This document shows, in pieces, positions 1-8,400 of a DNA stretch of 15,986 bases (positions within the stretch are counted from its first letter, which is position 1; each line of letters opens with the position of its first letter). The notes below the pieces were generated by a model. The model searched no databases. It was not told the DNA's origin and saw only the letters and a list, made by a program, of their open reading frames with translations. The DNA is from Rhodocollybia butyracea. Taxonomy: Eukaryota; Basidiomycota; Agaricomycetes; Agaricales; Omphalotaceae. The stretch covers positions 1-15,986 of the forward strand of contig JADNRY010001165.1 of the NCBI GenBank assembly GCA_015501585.1, written 5' to 3'. A program made the translations under genes and the position numbers.

Positions 1-201
1 TATTGTGGAAAGGCAATTTTGGATATCATGTTGTTGCCCAACGTCGTCAAGAGGTTGCTACCCCGATATTTTCAAGTCATGTATTGCTGGACTGAACCTT
101 ATGAAAATAACCTGGCCAACTACGGCAGCGAGACAGTTGATTATCAAGCGATACAGTACTCCTTCCTGCTATGCAACGCAGCAACACCATTGACGATGTG
201 A
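1..201 (+). other. possible 3' end of a gene entering from the left
   Basis: Frame 1 is open from the first base of the window to a TGA at 199-201 (66 codons), so it could be the last exon of a gene that starts outside. The translation is rich in hydrophobic and aromatic residues near its start (AILDIMLLPNVVKRLLPRYF). I do not recognise a family. Two shorter ORFs overlap it, one in the same frame, and a GT at about 86 could be a donor, so the exon structure is uncertain. It may equally be a chance open frame. Confidence 0.2.
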
Positions 202-754
202 ATGACCCATGCATACTTGAGGCGCCATTACAAATTCGTGCCCCAAGTATGGAGCTATATTTTTGAGTTGTTGAACAGCTTCAGATACCCCAGTGTGGTC
301 GGCGATGTATGAGGTGACTAGGCACCTTGGCTCCAAGATAATCTGAGCCTTTGAGTCGCACGACCGTTCCGTTCAAACTTTCCTCGATGATGAAATATCA
401 TCAGTTGCCCTCGGAGTCGAAAATCTTCGTAAGTCAATGGCAGTTGTACCAAGACTACCAAGAGTTGTGCGCATATAGTTGGAAGGGGGAGTGAAGACAG
501 ACAGACAAGTAAAGCTTCCGGAATAGACGGTCGACGGTTGATAAGTCAAGCGGCGGGGACGGTACAGTCGACCTTCGGGAGTGAGGGGAATCGCGACGAC
601 GTGGTACGGAGGAAAGAACGATGTTCAGAGTAGCTACTGTACGTGAGTGGCGGAACGACCGAGCACAAGAGCATATGCTCTAACAACGGTTCGCTCCTCA
701 AAGCTTTCCAACGGGTATACTGATATTGTCTCAATCAGAATAATAGTGGGCCTA
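202..754. other. stretch without a supported gene
   Basis: Only short ORFs under about 65 codons occur here, with no consistent splice-joined model. A short frame near 400-478 on the plus strand is open but unrecognised. Similarity to the junction between the two tandem units (about 3640-3704) may begin weakly near 680; clear similarity starts only at about 755. No RNA gene or repeat was seen. Confidence 0.4.
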
Positions 755-869
755 ACATCATATATCAAGTACTTCAGTTTGAGATACTTAGTACTAGTAG
801 GATGAAGGAAAATCACTCAGGAACAAAAATTCCACGGTCAGTGTCTCAAGGACTCCGAGTCCAAGATCT

Positions 870-893
870 GGTGGTGGTGTGGTGGTGGTGGTG
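870..893. repeat. short GGT microsatellite
   Basis: A run of GGT/GTG units with one interruption lies just 3' of the secreted-protein gene. It is followed by a short duplication of TGCAAGAGT. The equivalent place in unit 2 (about 3795-3805) has neither, so this expansion arose in unit 1 after the duplication, or was lost from unit 2. Confidence 0.75.
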
Positions 894-1075
894 CAAGAGT
901 TGTGCAAGAGTCACTGTAATTGTTTAAAAAGAACATCATGGTTATTTTGACTTGTCAAATATAAAATTTGTAATTTTGTTCGTAACGTTAAAAGTACTAA
1001 GTATTTAAGGAGTGACTACGTCCATGAAACTCCCAATCCACATTTGCTTGGGCTACGTACATGTGTAAACATTAT

Positions 1076-2429
1076 TTATTCTGCCATGTCCAGCTCTTCT
1101 TGAGCCCATACATGAAATTGAGTCTCAAACTTCTTCATTATGCCTGGCATTATATGTGTCACCATGTCTGGCAAGGATACGCCCGGCACTATCCCTAGCT
1201 TGACCCCCAGAATGTTAAACCGGGCTGACTTTGGATCTGGTTGTGATATTGGCTTTACAATGACCAGGCCTATATCATATGAGGAATGCAGAAAAAATCG
1301 GGTTCAGTGAGTACTCACATTCATCTGTTGCGAATCCAAAACATGGGGAGAGAGTGGTACAGTGCTCGTGCCCTCCAATGAGCTCGAAATAACGCCATTT
1401 CCGGTACGGGTTTGAATAATAAGGCACTGGGTCGTGGTAATACGACGGGTCATGGTAACCCTTGAACTTGAAGGTTATTGTGACAGTGGACTCCGGATCT
1501 TGCTCCAGACTCGGATTCAAAGCTTCACTGATGTCTTTGGAGAACTGGTGCTCATCGAGACGGTTTTGCTTGCCGACTAGCTTGGGTGTACCCTCGTCAT
1601 CAACGAAGGTCACGGTGGGTTTGGTGGGTGTCATAAAGTATTCTATGAACTCCTCCATAAGGATCTTCCATTCTTTTTTCATAGCTCCTTCAAGGCTGCT
1701 GCCCCCAACGATTTCATTGAAGCTGTATGAGGCTGGCAAGCCTGAGCTGATGCCAATATATCTCTGCCTGTACATGTGGCCCTTGTGCCCGTTAGCCTTG
1801 ACTAGCAAAGAATAGTGCGTGAGGAACGCAAAGAAAAGCAGATCCGGGAGCGAATACTCACACTCCTGACCATATGCGATCCACCCAAAACATGGCTGCC
1901 CGATACAGGGGGCCCATCCGGTGAGTGTGAAATAAATCCATCGCCGACCTTCCGGGTACCTGGGTGCATATAAACCTTCGTATTGCGGGGTGGCTTTTGG
2001 TTTAGTACCCAAGGCTTGAGTAAAAATATGGGTGAAGGCTCTTCGCTTATAACCTATGGCTGTGCGTGTTTTTTTGTCAGGTGTTTTCTTGTCAGTGACA
2101 CCTGTCTGGCAATATGTGGGTATCAGATATCGTATGAAAACAGGCTTTAAAAAGTTGGCTGACTACGAGCAAACACTTACACGTTCCATTTTGAGACCTG
2201 TTTTGCCGTTAATGAGGGTTATAACGACGGGTTCTGTCTGGCAATATGCAAGTCAGTATCAGATAGTATGGCTAGGATTACCAGCAGCAAAGATGGAAAA
2301 TATGTTTGATATTCGCAGGCTCCTACTTACTTGCACCAACAACGATCCGGCTTGGGAGTCCATTGGAAGAGGGCACACAACAATCATAGAGCCCGCTATG
2401 AGCGTAAATAGAAGTAGAACGAAGCGCAT
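1076..2429 (-). CDS. secreted two-domain protein of unknown family, intact copy
   Basis: Five exons, read on the minus strand: 2429-2331, 2237-2181, 2105-1862, 1801-1319, 1269-1076 (TAA at 1078-1076). They join in frame to 1,077 nt, or 358 aa. All introns are GT-AG (93, 75, 60 and 49 bp). Exon 1 encodes a typical signal peptide (Met-Arg then FVLLLFTLIAGSMIVV), so the product should enter the secretory pathway. The mature protein holds two related domains. Domain 1 has RRWIYFTLTG at about residues 106-115 and CFG at 124-126; domain 2 has RKWRYFELIGG at 267-277 and CFG at 287-289. A phase-1 intron follows the Asp/Glu codon at the same place in both domains. Coding status is supported by the paralogue at 3950-5231: exons 2-5 differ in length by 6, 9, 39 and 30 nt, all multiples of three. 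The family is not recognised. An effector-like or cell-wall role would be a guess. Confidence 0.8.
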
Positions 2430-2499
2430 TTTTGCAGATTGACCAGCAAACTGTATTTGAGTGGGTGGACCGGCAGGTTGAACGACTGAAACATTTCCA

Positions 2500-2545
2500 T
2501 TCACGAGTTATAAGGACCTTTCGTAAACTGCACTGCACTGTCCTG
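2500..2545 (-). promoter_or_regulatory. conserved proximal promoter region with TATA-like box
   Basis: Upstream of the start codon at 2429, about 120 bp is clearly conserved between the two tandem units, despite heavier divergence further out. On the minus strand unit 1 has CCTTATAA (2515-2508), about 80 bp before the ATG. Unit 2 has only TTAAAAAG at the equivalent position (about 5310-5322). The conservation suggests a shared core promoter; assigning the TATA element is an inference. Confidence 0.35.
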
Positions 2546-2803
2546 TAAGTATAGTATTTAATGATCCTCCCGGGTGTTGCGCGCGCGTATCTGATCTTGA
2601 TACTTAGGGTTGATGATCAGCAGTGCTCAGCCAGTGCCCAGAGTGTGCTCAGCCTTCCTTGGCAGCCCCAAACATTATTCGCGCATCAGGCCCTTGAAAT
2701 TGGATATACCCCCCTGTGTCCAGGTTTACCAATTCGTATCGACCTGCCAGCTCCTACCAGTGGCTCCTACTACTCACCAACTGGGCACAGGCTATATACA
2801 GTC

Positions 2804-2805
2804 TA
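2804..2805. other. empty target site (TA) matching the foldback insertion
   Basis: Unit 1 reads AGTC-TA-TCAAGTGAGAGGC here. In unit 2 the same sequence is interrupted: AGTC-TA at 5516-5521, then the element, then TA-TCCAGTGAGAGGC from 7268. The site has one TA here and two around the element, with no footprint. It therefore represents the pre-insertion state. Confidence 0.9.
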
Positions 2806-2989
2806 TCAAGTGAGAGGCTGACGGGGTAATTCATGAACAGCCGTGCCGCAAATATGCAAGAGACAAGGAAATAAATGATTTACTACAATTTGTGTAGTAC
2901 ACACTTTGATAGACTCGCATCTGTGGGGCTGCGTGTAATGGTAGTACGAAGATTTCGACTCACGCTGCTCGCCTCTTTTCTTTTCTACA

Positions 2990-3400
2990 ACACTCAGGCG
3001 CTTATCCGATTATTCTTTTCGGATGACCTCAACCTTGCGCACGCGCAGGATGCGGACAGTCTTTCCAAACTCAAGTATCAACTTTGGCTCCGGGAAACTA
3101 TTTACATCGGACAACTTCACTCAGAATTTAACCACTCGTTGTTGCGAGCGGTTACCAAGGAGCTCTGGACGATATAGGCTTTGACTGATAACGCATTGAG
3201 AATGTACTCAGTATTTTTCAAGTCTGCGATATGAGTTTTCTTCCTAGCCCGCCAATAGCTCGCCGATGTCGGGAATATAGTACAGCGTTGAATCGTGAGT
3301 GTATACATTGTTCCAGACATTCGCTTCTCCATAATCTACATCGACTGAGGTGGCACGCTGCCACCTGCCTCTGGGAATCATCGTATGCATCCTTTTTCAT
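2990..3400 (-). other. possible decayed gene fragments, unit 1
   Basis: Several short protein-like stretches occur on the minus strand and have counterparts in unit 2 (about 7530-7900). One is PEPKLILEFGKTVRILR, ending in a TAA near 3020, compared with PEPKLTLKFGKIVRTLR in unit 2. Another contains VDYGEANVWNN, compared with ADYGEVNVRNN. The pieces do not join into one frame through sensible splice sites in either unit. Substitutions in the first stretch are not concentrated at third codon positions. This fits relics of a co-duplicated gene or non-coding sequence that happens to be conserved. The plus-strand ORF at 2875-3177 is not maintained in unit 2. Confidence 0.25.
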
Positions 3401-3949
3401 TCACCGCGCTTCCCTGTTCTTCCGAGTCCAGGCCTTTACGTCGCTACTTCCCGTCAAGCCTTCACTGGGATCTTATTCATTCGCCAAAGCCTGCTTGTCG
3501 GTTCTACCAATAAGAGCGAGGAACAAGTTGAATTCGGCGAGCAATCAGTCAGTCCAATAGTATTCAAGCAGACTAGGGCTGGCCCGGGGGAGCAGCTCGA
3601 TAGATTTACACCGGGGATGGAGGAAGAAAAGTCGGATTTTCAAACTTCTAAAGCTGTCTTATGTGCTTCGAAATCGCTCCTCAGATTTGAACATTCGAGC
3701 CAAACATGTATAGTAAGTGCTTCAGTTTGAGATAGTAGGATGAAGGAAAAATACTCAGGAAAAAAAGTTTACGGTTAGCTCAATGACTCCAAGATCACTG
3801 GTTTAAAAGAACATAATGGTCAATCTCGACATTGTAAAATATGCAAAGGGAGTATTAGTAACATTAACAGTACTAAGTATTCGAGGAACTACATCGATGA
3901 AACTCCCAATCTCTGAAGAGGGGTTTTGAGTGCATGTAAACAATACTTA

Positions 3950-5231
3950 TCAGGCGTCCATGTCCAGCTCTTCAAACCCATCAAATCGATTCTGAAACTC
4001 CACCATTATGTCTGGTAAGGATTCAAGTGGCAATGTCCCCAGCTCAAACCCCAGAATCTCAAACCAGGCTGACTTTGGATCTGGTTGTGATATTGGCTTT
4101 ACAATGACCAGGCCTATATCATATGAGGAACGCAAGGAGAATCAGGTTCAGGAGTGAGTACTCACATTCGTTTGCTAGTAAGAACCCAAAACATGCATAC
4201 ATAGTACAGTGCTTGTGCCCTCCAATTAGCTCGAAATAAAGCCATTTCCGGTATGGGTTCGAAGGGTAATGATACACTGGGTCGTGGGAACCTTGGAACT
4301 TGAAGATTATTGACTTCAGATGCAAAGCGTCGCTGATGACTTTGGAGAACTGGCCCTCATCAAGGGTTTTTCTGTGGTCGGTTACCTTGGGTGTCTTGGG
4401 TGTACCCTGGTCATCAACAAAGGTCACAGTCACGGTGGATGTCATAAAGTATTCCGTAAACTCTTTCAAAAGGTCGCCCCATTCTCCTTTCATCTCGTTT
4501 TCAAGGTTGCTGCCCCCAACGACTTTGAAGTGGTATGGGGCTGGCAGGCCTAAGCTGATGCCAATATACCTCCGCCCATACCTGTGATTATCTTTCCCGT
4601 TAGGCTTAACTGGCAAAGGATACATGAGGAACGCAAAGATAACCAGATCCGGGAGCGAGTGCTCACAATCCCGACCATATGCTATCCAGCCAAAACACTG
4701 CTTTCCGACACAGGGTCCCCATCCGGTGAGTGTGAAATAAATCCATCGCCGACCTTTCGGGTACCGGGGCGCATACAAACCTGTGTATTTCGGGATTGCT
4801 TCTGTTTTACCCAGATATCGAGTAAACAGTCTAGTGAGTCCTGATTTCGTGCCGGCCACGGCTGTGCGTGTTTTCTCGTCAATGACGATCTTAGGATCTG
4901 TCTGACAATGTGTGGGTATCAGATATCGTATGAAAACAGGCTTTGAAAAGTTGGCTGACTACGAGCAAACACTTACTACGCGTTCCATTTTGAGACCTGT
5001 TTTGCCGTTAATGAAGGTTATCACGACTCCAGGCCCAGTCTGGCGGTATGCAGGTAAGTATAAGATAGTATGACTCGGATTACCAGTAGCAAAGATAGAA
5101 AAATAGATTTGATATTGGCAGGCTCCTACTTACATGCACAAACGATAATGCGGCTGGTGGGTCCATTGGTAGAGGGCACACAGCGACATGGAGCTCGCTA
5201 TGAGCGTAAATAAAAGTAAAACAGAGCGCAT
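3950..5231 (-). pseudogene. frameshifted paralogue of the secreted two-domain protein
   Basis: Same five-exon layout as 1076-2429, minus strand: 5231-5134, 5039-4977, 4901-4667, 4609-4166, 4113-3950 (TGA at 3952-3950). Introns are 94, 75, 57 and 52 bp, all GT-AG with matching positions and phases. Exons 2-5 are open and in frame with each other. Exon 1 is 98 nt instead of 99: one base is missing between the signal-peptide core (MRSVLLLFTLIASSM) and the CPLPMD segment, near 5180-5187. As assembled, splicing at the conserved sites gives a stop a few codons into exon 2. With the base present it would encode about 334 aa. Domain features are kept, including RRWIYFTLTG and CFG in domain 1, and RKWLYFELIGG and CFG in domain 2. 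Over 38 aligned residues of the domain 1 core I count 7 differences from the other copy. The intact downstream frames suggest recent loss, a sequencing error, or an unrecognised start. Confidence 0.7.
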
Positions 5232-5519
5232 TTTTGCAGATTGGCCAGCAAGCTGTATTTGAACGGGGAACTGGACCGGCAGAACGACTGAAACATTTCC
5301 ATCCACGAGTTGGCTTTTTAAGGACCTTTTGTAAACTGCACTGCAAGTCGGCAACTGTACTAGATTGCATATTTATGATCCTCCGGGGTGTTTCGGGCGT
5401 TCCTTGCTCAGCCAGCATTATTTGCGCATCAGACCCTTGAAATTGGTTATACTTACCCTGTCCCCTGTCCCGATCTTATCACACTTTACTATTCTCCCAC
5501 TGCACAGGCTATGACAGTC

Positions 5520-5521
5520 TA
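5520..5521. repeat. TA target-site duplication, left
   Basis: TA immediately outside the left terminus CACGGCC of the foldback element. Its partner is at 7268-7269. The empty site in unit 1 (2804-2805) has a single TA. Confidence 0.85.
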
Positions 5522-6307
5522 CACGGCCAAACCCTCCCTTGCGGCTCGGGCTGAAAAGATCCGGACGTACCGGGTCTGAATTTGATTTCGTGCTGAGGCG
5601 CACAAAATTGAAACCCAGTCGCAAACGACTGGGTTTCGCGTAGTATATCTTTTTTCTTGTGCTGCCATCTATTGGAGCCAGCTGAAGCACTCAGCACACA
5701 GCACAGACGTTTGAGTCGCGTGATGAGAATGTTGACTTTTACAAGTCATGATATTTTGGACGTTTCAACTTGTCTTTTTCATCAACGTTCATGACCCGCA
5801 AGCCCGTCGTCCAGAATGTCCTCTCTCAAAGCTTCAATTGGCGTTGAACCTCCCAAGTACGGCCAATCTTTGATAATCATCAAACTCATCGCTTGCAATA
5901 TCTCGCAATTTATCTTCAACTCAATCCTTCAACATTCAACCTCTGTAGTTAAGGCAAATTCTCCAAACTATGTATACCTCAACAAGCTTCTACGGTCTCT
6001 AACTTAAGCCTCAAGGCCTCAAACCCTTCAAAGTGACCTTTCTACGTTGGAGCACTAAGTTTTTTTACAGTCGCCCTCAATCATAGTCTATATTAGTATA
6101 AGATTCGTTGTTTCTCCTTCGCTCTGAGCTCAAGTTGTTCTGAGGTGCTTTTTTAGAATATATGTTTACTTCAAATGAAGAATTGTTATTGACCTCGCAA
6201 CCATACTTGTAGTTATATACAGTAGTAGTAGAGTAGCGAGGAAATGAAAGCATTGTGAACAAACGAAGGGGAGAACCGGAAAGCATCGGAACTGTCGGGA
6301 ATGTAGG
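5522..6307 (+). repeat. left inverted arm of the foldback element
   Basis: Position x here pairs with position 12789 minus x in the right arm. I compared the arms block by block over most of their length and found no mismatch. The match ends at 6307/6482 on the inside (6308 A does not pair with 6481) and at 5522/7267 at the outside, or two bases further if the TA pair is included. Confidence 0.93.
5610..5637. repeat. subterminal hairpin in the left arm
   Basis: GAAACCCAGTCG, a four-base CAAA loop, then CGACTGGGTTTC: a perfect 12-bp stem about 90 bp inside the terminus. Its mirror copy is at 7152-7179. Possible uses are transposase recognition or a structured RNA end; neither is shown by the sequence. 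Confidence 0.8.
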
Positions 6308-6481
6308 AAGCCTCGAGTCAGCTTTGATGCTCAGGACAAATTAGTTGAACCTGAGCTCAAAGGGCGCCGATTGCACTTCAATACGTTCCTATAGATTTTA
6401 GACTTAGCTCCAGTTATTTTGTACTGGGGATCAACGGCGCTGGGCGGACCTCAGGCGAATAGGATGGCTTGCCTGTGTACA
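6308..6481. other. unique centre of the foldback element
   Basis: A 174-bp spacer between the arms with no similarity to them or to the rest of the window that I could see. It contains no meaningful ORF. It would form the loop if the element folded as DNA or as RNA. It could be the remnant of the internal region of a longer parent element. Confidence 0.6.
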
Positions 6482-7267
6482 CCTACATTCCCGACAGTTC
6501 CGATGCTTTCCGGTTCTCCCCTTCGTTTGTTCACAATGCTTTCATTTCCTCGCTACTCTACTACTACTGTATATAACTACAAGTATGGTTGCGAGGTCAA
6601 TAACAATTCTTCATTTGAAGTAAACATATATTCTAAAAAAGCACCTCAGAACAACTTGAGCTCAGAGCGAAGGAGAAACAACGAATCTTATACTAATATA
6701 GACTATGATTGAGGGCGACTGTAAAAAAACTTAGTGCTCCAACGTAGAAAGGTCACTTTGAAGGGTTTGAGGCCTTGAGGCTTAAGTTAGAGACCGTAGA
6801 AGCTTGTTGAGGTATACATAGTTTGGAGAATTTGCCTTAACTACAGAGGTTGAATGTTGAAGGATTGAGTTGAAGATAAATTGCGAGATATTGCAAGCGA
6901 TGAGTTTGATGATTATCAAAGATTGGCCGTACTTGGGAGGTTCAACGCCAATTGAAGCTTTGAGAGAGGACATTCTGGACGACGGGCTTGCGGGTCATGA
7001 ACGTTGATGAAAAAGACAAGTTGAAACGTCCAAAATATCATGACTTGTAAAAGTCAACATTCTCATCACGCGACTCAAACGTCTGTGCTGTGTGCTGAGT
7101 GCTTCAGCTGGCTCCAATAGATGGCAGCACAAGAAAAAAGATATACTACGCGAAACCCAGTCGTTTGCGACTGGGTTTCAATTTTGTGCGCCTCAGCACG
7201 AAATCAAATTCAGACCCGGTACGTCCGGATCTTTTCAGCCCGAGCCGCAAGGGAGGGTTTGGCCGTG
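6482..7267 (-). repeat. right inverted arm of the foldback element
   Basis: Reverse complement of 5522-6307. ORFs of 61-70 codons appear in both arms as exact mirror images (for example 5816-6007 and 6782-6973). They follow from the palindrome and are not separate genes. Confidence 0.93.
7152..7179. repeat. subterminal hairpin in the right arm
   Basis: Mirror copy of the 12-bp stem and 4-nt loop at 5610-5637. Confidence 0.8.
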
Positions 7268-7269
7268 TA
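7268..7269. repeat. TA target-site duplication, right
   Basis: TA directly after GGCCGTG, the right terminus of the element. It is followed by TCCAGTGAGAGGC, which continues unit 2. Confidence 0.85.
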
Positions 7270-7529
7270 TCCAGTGAGAGGCTAACAGAGTAATTCTTAA
7301 ACAGCCGCGCAGATACTACTAGAATGAGTACTTACTTGACTTGCGCAGGGTACGAAGGAAATAATTACAAATGCACTTTGATACTCGCATCTGTGAAGAG
7401 CTGTGGAGCTGCTTGTAGCGATAGTATCAAGAACGATATTTTCGACGAGTCGTGCAGCTCTCAAGTGTACAACACCCGGGTATGGGCATTTATTTGATTA
7501 TTCTTTTTGGCTAGTGTTTTGTTAAACTT

Positions 7530-7900
7530 CTTTCTGGATGGCCTTACCCTTGCGCATCTTGCGCAGAGTACGGACAATCTTTCCAAACTTAAGTGTCAAC
7601 TTTGGCTCTGGGAAACTATCTACATCGGATAACGATCTTTAATCAGAATTTAACCACTCGCCGTGGGGTAAGCGGTTACCCCGGAATAGCGGCTCGTAAA
7701 GGAGCTCTGGATGATGCAGGCTTTGACTGATAAAGTAAATATTGAATGCTCAATATTTGTCAAGTCTGCTATATAGTTTTTCTTCTTAGTGTCCCGATGT
7801 CGGGGCACTGAATCGTGAGTGTACTTTATACTACGCACGGTTATATTATTCCTGACGTTCACTTCTCCATAATCTGCATCGAAGGTGGCACACTCTGGAA
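7530..7900 (-). other. possible decayed gene fragments, unit 2
   Basis: Counterpart of 2990-3400. Minus-strand stretches include PEPKLTLKFGKIVRTLR followed by a TAA near 7530, a stretch with ISQSLHHPELLYEPLF, and ADYGEVNVRNN near 7870-7890. A small upstream frame (MKYRREALEAWES) ends at a good donor, GTAAGT, near 7925. The pieces are in different frames and no complete model could be built, so this is recorded as a possible relic only. Confidence 0.22.
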
Positions 7901-8400
7901 ATCATTGTAGGCGTCTCACCGCACTTACCTGCTTTCCCAGGCCTCCAAAGCTTCACGTCGGTACTTCATGTCAGGCCTTCATTGGGATCTCGTTGCTCTT
8001 TCGAAGGATTTGTCAAAGGCTCCTAGTACTAAGGAGAGCGAGACTTGGGGGATCGGTGCCGCCGGAGGGTTCGTCGCCTGAGTATATTCATATGTCTCCT
8101 GATACTGTGATTGCTTCCTGTTATCGATGTTCTCACCGACCATTGTCTGACTCCGATGTCAAGTTGAACGTAAGTGAGCGAACAGTCAATCCAATAGTAG
8201 TCAAGCAGACTAGGACTGTTCTATACCTTTGACCACTCAGACTGACTGTCCTACATAGTCTAAGTCAGTACGAGTCTATCGAAGATCACAAGGCTACTGT
8301 ATTGACGAGAATGGGCGCCTATCACCCTTATAACATAAAAGTTCTCGTTCAATAATCAATTTGACACCCTTTCATACCTTGCTCCTCTTCACACCAAGAA

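Larger units (their letters stand above)
755..3590. repeat. tandem duplication, unit 1
   Basis: This segment and 3704-8215 (after removing the inserted element at 5522-7267) align collinearly along their whole length at roughly 2.85-2.95 kb spacing. Landmarks shared in the same order are: the block ending CTTCAGTTTGAGATA (about 770 and 3720), the five-exon minus-strand gene, about 120 bp of its proximal upstream region, the block around GCATCAG-CCCTTGAAATTGG (about 2680 and 5430), the sequence AGTCTATC-AGTGAGAGGC at the element's empty site, and a block containing TCCAATAGT-TCAAGCAGACTAGG (about 3550 and 8190). The copies differ by many substitutions and small indels, so the duplication is not recent. 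This unit has no foldback element and is the ancestral arrangement at that site. Confidence 0.85.
5522..7267. mobile_element. foldback (long-TIR) non-autonomous DNA element with TA duplication
   Basis: A 1,746-bp insertion bounded by CACGGCCAAACCCTCCC at the left end and its reverse complement at the right end. It consists almost entirely of two inverted arms of 786 bp around a 174-bp unique centre. It sits inside a TA dinucleotide that is duplicated at the borders, and the unoccupied site survives in the first tandem unit. TA duplication is typical of Tc1/mariner/pogo-type transposases, so such an enzyme acting in trans is the simplest inference. No transposase or other long ORF is present; the longest open frames in the arms are short and lack any recognisable motif. 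The insertion lies about 290 bp upstream of the start codon of the damaged secreted-protein copy. Confidence 0.88.
3704..8215. repeat. tandem duplication, unit 2 (interrupted by the foldback element)
   Basis: Second copy of the unit described at 755-3590, with the inserted element at 5522-7267 splitting it into 3704-5521 and 7268-8215. Without the insertion it is about 2.77 kb. Similarity to unit 1 ends close to 8215, just after GTCAAGCAGACTAGG; the sequence beyond is unique. Confidence 0.85.

Noticed and set aside
1..201. Fragment of a cytochrome P450
   Set aside because: The hydrophobic and Pro/Arg pattern is vaguely similar to some fungal P450s, but there is no heme-binding or ExxR motif, so naming it would be a guess.
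1275..2012. Single 245-codon uninterrupted ORF as the whole secreted-protein gene
   Set aside because: It begins at a TTG, lacks the signal peptide and reads through two GT-AG introns conserved in the paralogue. The spliced five-exon model explains both ends.
2875..3177. 100-codon plus-strand ORF as a gene
   Set aside because: The matching part of unit 2 has stop codons in this frame, and the local similarity is not codon-position biased.
5816..6973. Identical 62-97-codon ORFs in the two arms as duplicated genes
   Set aside because: They are mirror images created by the palindrome, have no recognisable motif and no splice-consistent extension.
5522..7267. Palindrome as an assembly artefact
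   Set aside because: It has clean termini, a unique centre and a TA duplication matching an empty site elsewhere in the window, as expected of a true insertion. Read-level proof is still absent.
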